Below, piece after piece: positions 62,241 to 64,000 of a stretch of 64,000 nt of DNA; the first letter of the stretch is position 1; each line of letters opens with the position of its first letter. The stretch is from Verrucomicrobiales bacterium (GTDB lineage Bacteria; Verrucomicrobiota; Verrucomicrobiia; Verrucomicrobiales; DEV007). Below the pieces are notes generated by a model. That model was given only the letters and a program-made list of their open reading frames with translations. It did not search any database and was not told the origin of the DNA. The position numbers and the translations under genes were made by a program. The stretch spans positions 1 through 64,000 of the forward strand of contig JARGPI010000006.1 of NCBI GenBank assembly GCA_029213005.1, read 5' to 3'.

Positions 62241-62850
62241 TCATCTGGACGCGTTTATTACCGAGGAAACCCGACTGTTTGGAGAGATTCTCCTGTCGAG
62301 ATCTCCGGTATCGAATCATTTTCTGGCAACCCATCGCAAAGACGGGGACTGTCATCACGACATGCTGGAACGGCTCACCACAGTTCAGGAAGTCCGGGAT
62401 CTGGCCAAGTTTGACGAGCACGGCGAATACCGCCCCCTGAAAACGGCTCCCTCATTAAAATCGGGATGGCTTATTGAAGAGTCTGACATTGAGTCGTTTT
62501 ACCTGAAAATCGATGCGATTTACCCCGCGGGATTTGCCGGAACGGTAAAATATCTTGAGAAGGCCGTCGACCCGGTTCCGCTCAGGCGGACTCTGGATCG
62601 ACAAACAGGCATGTATCAGTTTGCGAAAAACATCACTGATACACAGGCAAATCAGATCATGAGAGATACCTGCGCCAAAGGCTGCTTACGAAAAATCGCG
62701 TGGCCACTGGATGAGCAGTGCGCGGTGAGTCATCTACCCGAGCCCGGCAGAAAAATACCCATCATCTGCCTGGAAGCCTGCACCTTTGCCGTCTCAGAAG
62801 CGAGAAGGCTGGCGCGCGAAGCCTATGACAAGGCGAATGCCCTGTCCTAG
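62227..62850 (+). CDS. DR2241-like 4Fe-4S protein
   Basis: A 207-residue protein. MKLLNHLDAFITEETRLFGE begins a helical DR2241-type stabilising domain; the C-terminus holds five cysteines, DTCAKGC, EQCAV and ICLEACTF, a 4Fe-4S set as in the DR2241 iron-sulfur domain. In Deinococcus these domains are fused to a CbiX-like domain; here they are encoded by the next gene with a short overlap, so the two proteins should work together. An ATG at 62212 would add five residues. Confidence 0.78.
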   Translation: MKLLNHLDAFITEETRLFGEILLSRSPVSNHFLATHRKDGDCHHDMLERLTTVQEVRDLAKFDEHGEYRPLKTAPSLKSGWLIEESDIESFYLKIDAIYPAGFAGTVKYLEKAVDPVPLRRTLDRQTGMYQFAKNITDTQANQIMRDTCAKGCLRKIAWPLDEQCAVSHLPEPGRKIPIICLEACTFAVSEARRLAREAYDKANALS

Positions 62851-62868
62851 GCCTCCCCTTTTAGTCAA

Positions 62869-63693
62869 TTACTCTCCCGAGTAGGAATCGGCATCCACCC
62901 CTCTCCAGAATCGACTAGCTTCCCTGTCTTCAGTCAAACTTTCAGTGGGAATTTCATGTTTGGTCAGCGTCCTTGCGCTTCCGTCAAGATAGCTTGAAAT
63001 CACTTTCTTCGAGGTCCACCGCTTTTCACCAGTCTCGATAATCGCATCAATGTCAGCTTGATTGATCACATTGGAATCTTCATTTTCGATAAAAAGCAAC
63101 GCAGAAGGGCGATGCGTAATTCTCGCTAGATTTTTATTCGTCAGATATGGGTCATCAGATTTCGAATACAAATAATCGAATTGGAGATTTTTGTTCATCG
63201 CATAACTGTGTTTATGCATATCTTTCTCCATAGGATCGACATTGAAAGACTGCTGACTGAAGAAGATTGTGTCTTTTAGGTGATTACCATTCTCTCCATC
63301 AACCTTTTCAACTTTCCCGCCATATTCACCTTCGCTTTCAGCAACTCTATCGTTGTGAGTTTCGAACATCGCAGCGTAATAAATCACACCATCCAACCAA
63401 AGCCCGGATCCGGTGCCTGCAAAATCCCATTCATCCGGTATCGCAGGGTCCGTTGGAGCGTGACCGCCCGGATACTCAGGGGACGGTAGGGTCTGACTGT
63501 TGTCAGCAGCCCAGCGAAGAGTATGCATCGTCATGTTCTTAACGTTAGAAAGATGCGTCATCATTTGCGCTTTCTCTTTCATCCGACTGTAAACAGGTAA
63601 CGAGATTCCTCCCAAAATAGCCATAATCGCAATAACGATAAGCATTTCGATTAGAGTAAATGCTCTGGAACGGGAGCGGAGTGAGTTTTTCAT
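62869..63693 (-). CDS. Type II secretion/prepilin-like protein
   Basis: A 274-residue protein with a class III signal: basic SRSRAFTLIEMLIVIAIMAIL, cut before the phenylalanine, with the conserved glutamate at +5. The rest includes GLWLDGVIYYAAMFE, a loop with GGHAPTDPAIPDEWDFAGTG and a C-terminal FWRGVD, which recurs in many PVC prepilin-like proteins. Such proteins assemble into pseudopili or surface filaments; the exact system is unknown. The ATG at 63693 starts the signal; an in-frame start at 63708 adds five residues. Confidence 0.85.
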   Translation of the reverse strand: MKNSLRSRSRAFTLIEMLIVIAIMAILGGISLPVYSRMKEKAQMMTHLSNVKNMTMHTLRWAADNSQTLPSPEYPGGHAPTDPAIPDEWDFAGTGSGLWLDGVIYYAAMFETHNDRVAESEGEYGGKVEKVDGENGNHLKDTIFFSQQSFNVDPMEKDMHKHSYAMNKNLQFDYLYSKSDDPYLTNKNLARITHRPSALLFIENEDSNVINQADIDAIIETGEKRWTSKKVISSYLDGSARTLTKHEIPTESLTEDREASRFWRGVDADSYSGE

Positions 63694-63825
63694 GTGTCTA
63701 TCTAGCAATGTTTAGCAATCAATGTAAACAAAGTATTTGCTACCTTGGTAACATTTTTCAGTGAATTTATGGTACCAAAAGTCAGAACCGCCGGTCAAGC
63801 TTCAAACAAGGAAATTGCTTGAGGG

Positions 63826-63855
63826 TTGACAGACATTCCCACCGAATGTTTAGAT
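63826..63855 (+). promoter_or_regulatory. Sigma70-type promoter candidate for the sulfatase
   Basis: TTGACA at 63826-63831 is a perfect -35 box, and TTAGAT at 63850-63855 serves as a -10 box with 18 bases between. The predicted start of transcription would be only a few bases before the sulfatase ATG. Confidence 0.4.
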
Positions 63856-63866
63856 GGCGGACCTCA

Positions 63867-64000
63867 ATGATAAAACGTCGAATACTCTGCCCTCTGCTGT
63901 TCTTTCTTCTCACGCTTCCCTCATTGCACAACGGTGCGGAATCGAAGCCCAATATTGTGATTGTTATCACGGACGACCAGGGATATGGCGACCTTGGGTG
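63867..64000 (+). CDS. Sulfatase, N-terminal fragment (cut by window end)
   Basis: The frame starts at ATG 63867 and is open to the window end (44 codons). A signal peptide (MIKRRILCPLLFFLLTLPS) precedes KPNIVIVITDDQGYGDLG, the N-terminal metal-site motif of type I arylsulfatases; the two aspartates DD bind calcium. The active-site Cys/Ser motif lies beyond the window. It is probably secreted and acts on sulfated polysaccharide. Confidence 0.88.
   Translation, partial: MIKRRILCPLLFFLLTLPSLHNGAESKPNIVIVITDDQGYGDLG

Overview
The window (about 52% G+C by eye) looks like a chromosomal segment of a Verrucomicrobiota bacterium. The taxon is inferred from gene families rather than from a marker gene. 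Supporting signs are large secreted PVC-type dehydrogenase, PQQ-like propeller and FG-GAP proteins, SHD1 domains, a prepilin-like protein with a C-terminal FWRGVD motif, a fused CcoN-CcoO oxidase and the start of a sulfatase gene. Core genes are intact: smc, cca, ftsY, nusB, rplY, trpF, nth, an exonuclease III gene, a cold-shock gene and one tRNA-Arg(TCT). There is no phage, integrase, transposase or CRISPR array.

Layout. 1-3.7 kb: a hexamer repeat, DUF502 protein, endonuclease III, 3D-domain lipoprotein, fucose mutarotase and CPBP protease. 3.7-6.2 kb: secreted PQQ-like propeller and SHD1-hydrolase. 6.2-12.6 kb: a minus-strand ExbB-ExbD-ExbD unit followed by two secreted TPR-type proteins. 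12.7-16.6 kb: ABC ATPase, sugar-phosphate isomerase, second propeller, SdpI-like protein, cold-shock protein. 16.8-24.2 kb: tRNA-Arg, cca, smc, small membrane ORF, L25. 24.3-32.5 kb: FG-GAP protein, MBL-fold protein with altered metal motif, a thioredoxin-like gene with an in-frame UGA, SanA-like protein, a pair of tandem paralogues of unknown family, rhodanese, sodium symporter. 32.5-42.6 kb: repeats, then a complete cbb3 oxidase locus ending in a PocR-AraC regulator. 42.6-47.8 kb: minus-strand unit of a dehydrogenase-cupredoxin protein, App1-type phosphatase and membrane protein. 48.1-53.3 kb: ABC exporter with GldG-like and DUF4340 proteins. 53.4-64 kb: exonuclease III, trpF, SNF2 helicase, lactonase, a structured convergent gap, ftsY-nusB, a CbiX/DR2241-like pair, a prepilin-like gene and a partial sulfatase.

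Most striking observation: at 27423-28115 one reading frame is interrupted only by a TGA, exactly where a thioredoxin fold carries its first active-site cysteine (W-TGA-G-P-C). A hairpin fitting the bacterial SECIS pattern follows at the expected distance. I read this as a selenocysteine-containing, SHD1-fused, exported thioredoxin-like protein. The selenocysteine machinery itself is not in the window.

Second layer: four copies of a palindromic element built from TGTACAGGGTACA and its complement, each just 3' of a gene, and a 214-bp element with 21-bp terminal inverted repeats beside one of them.
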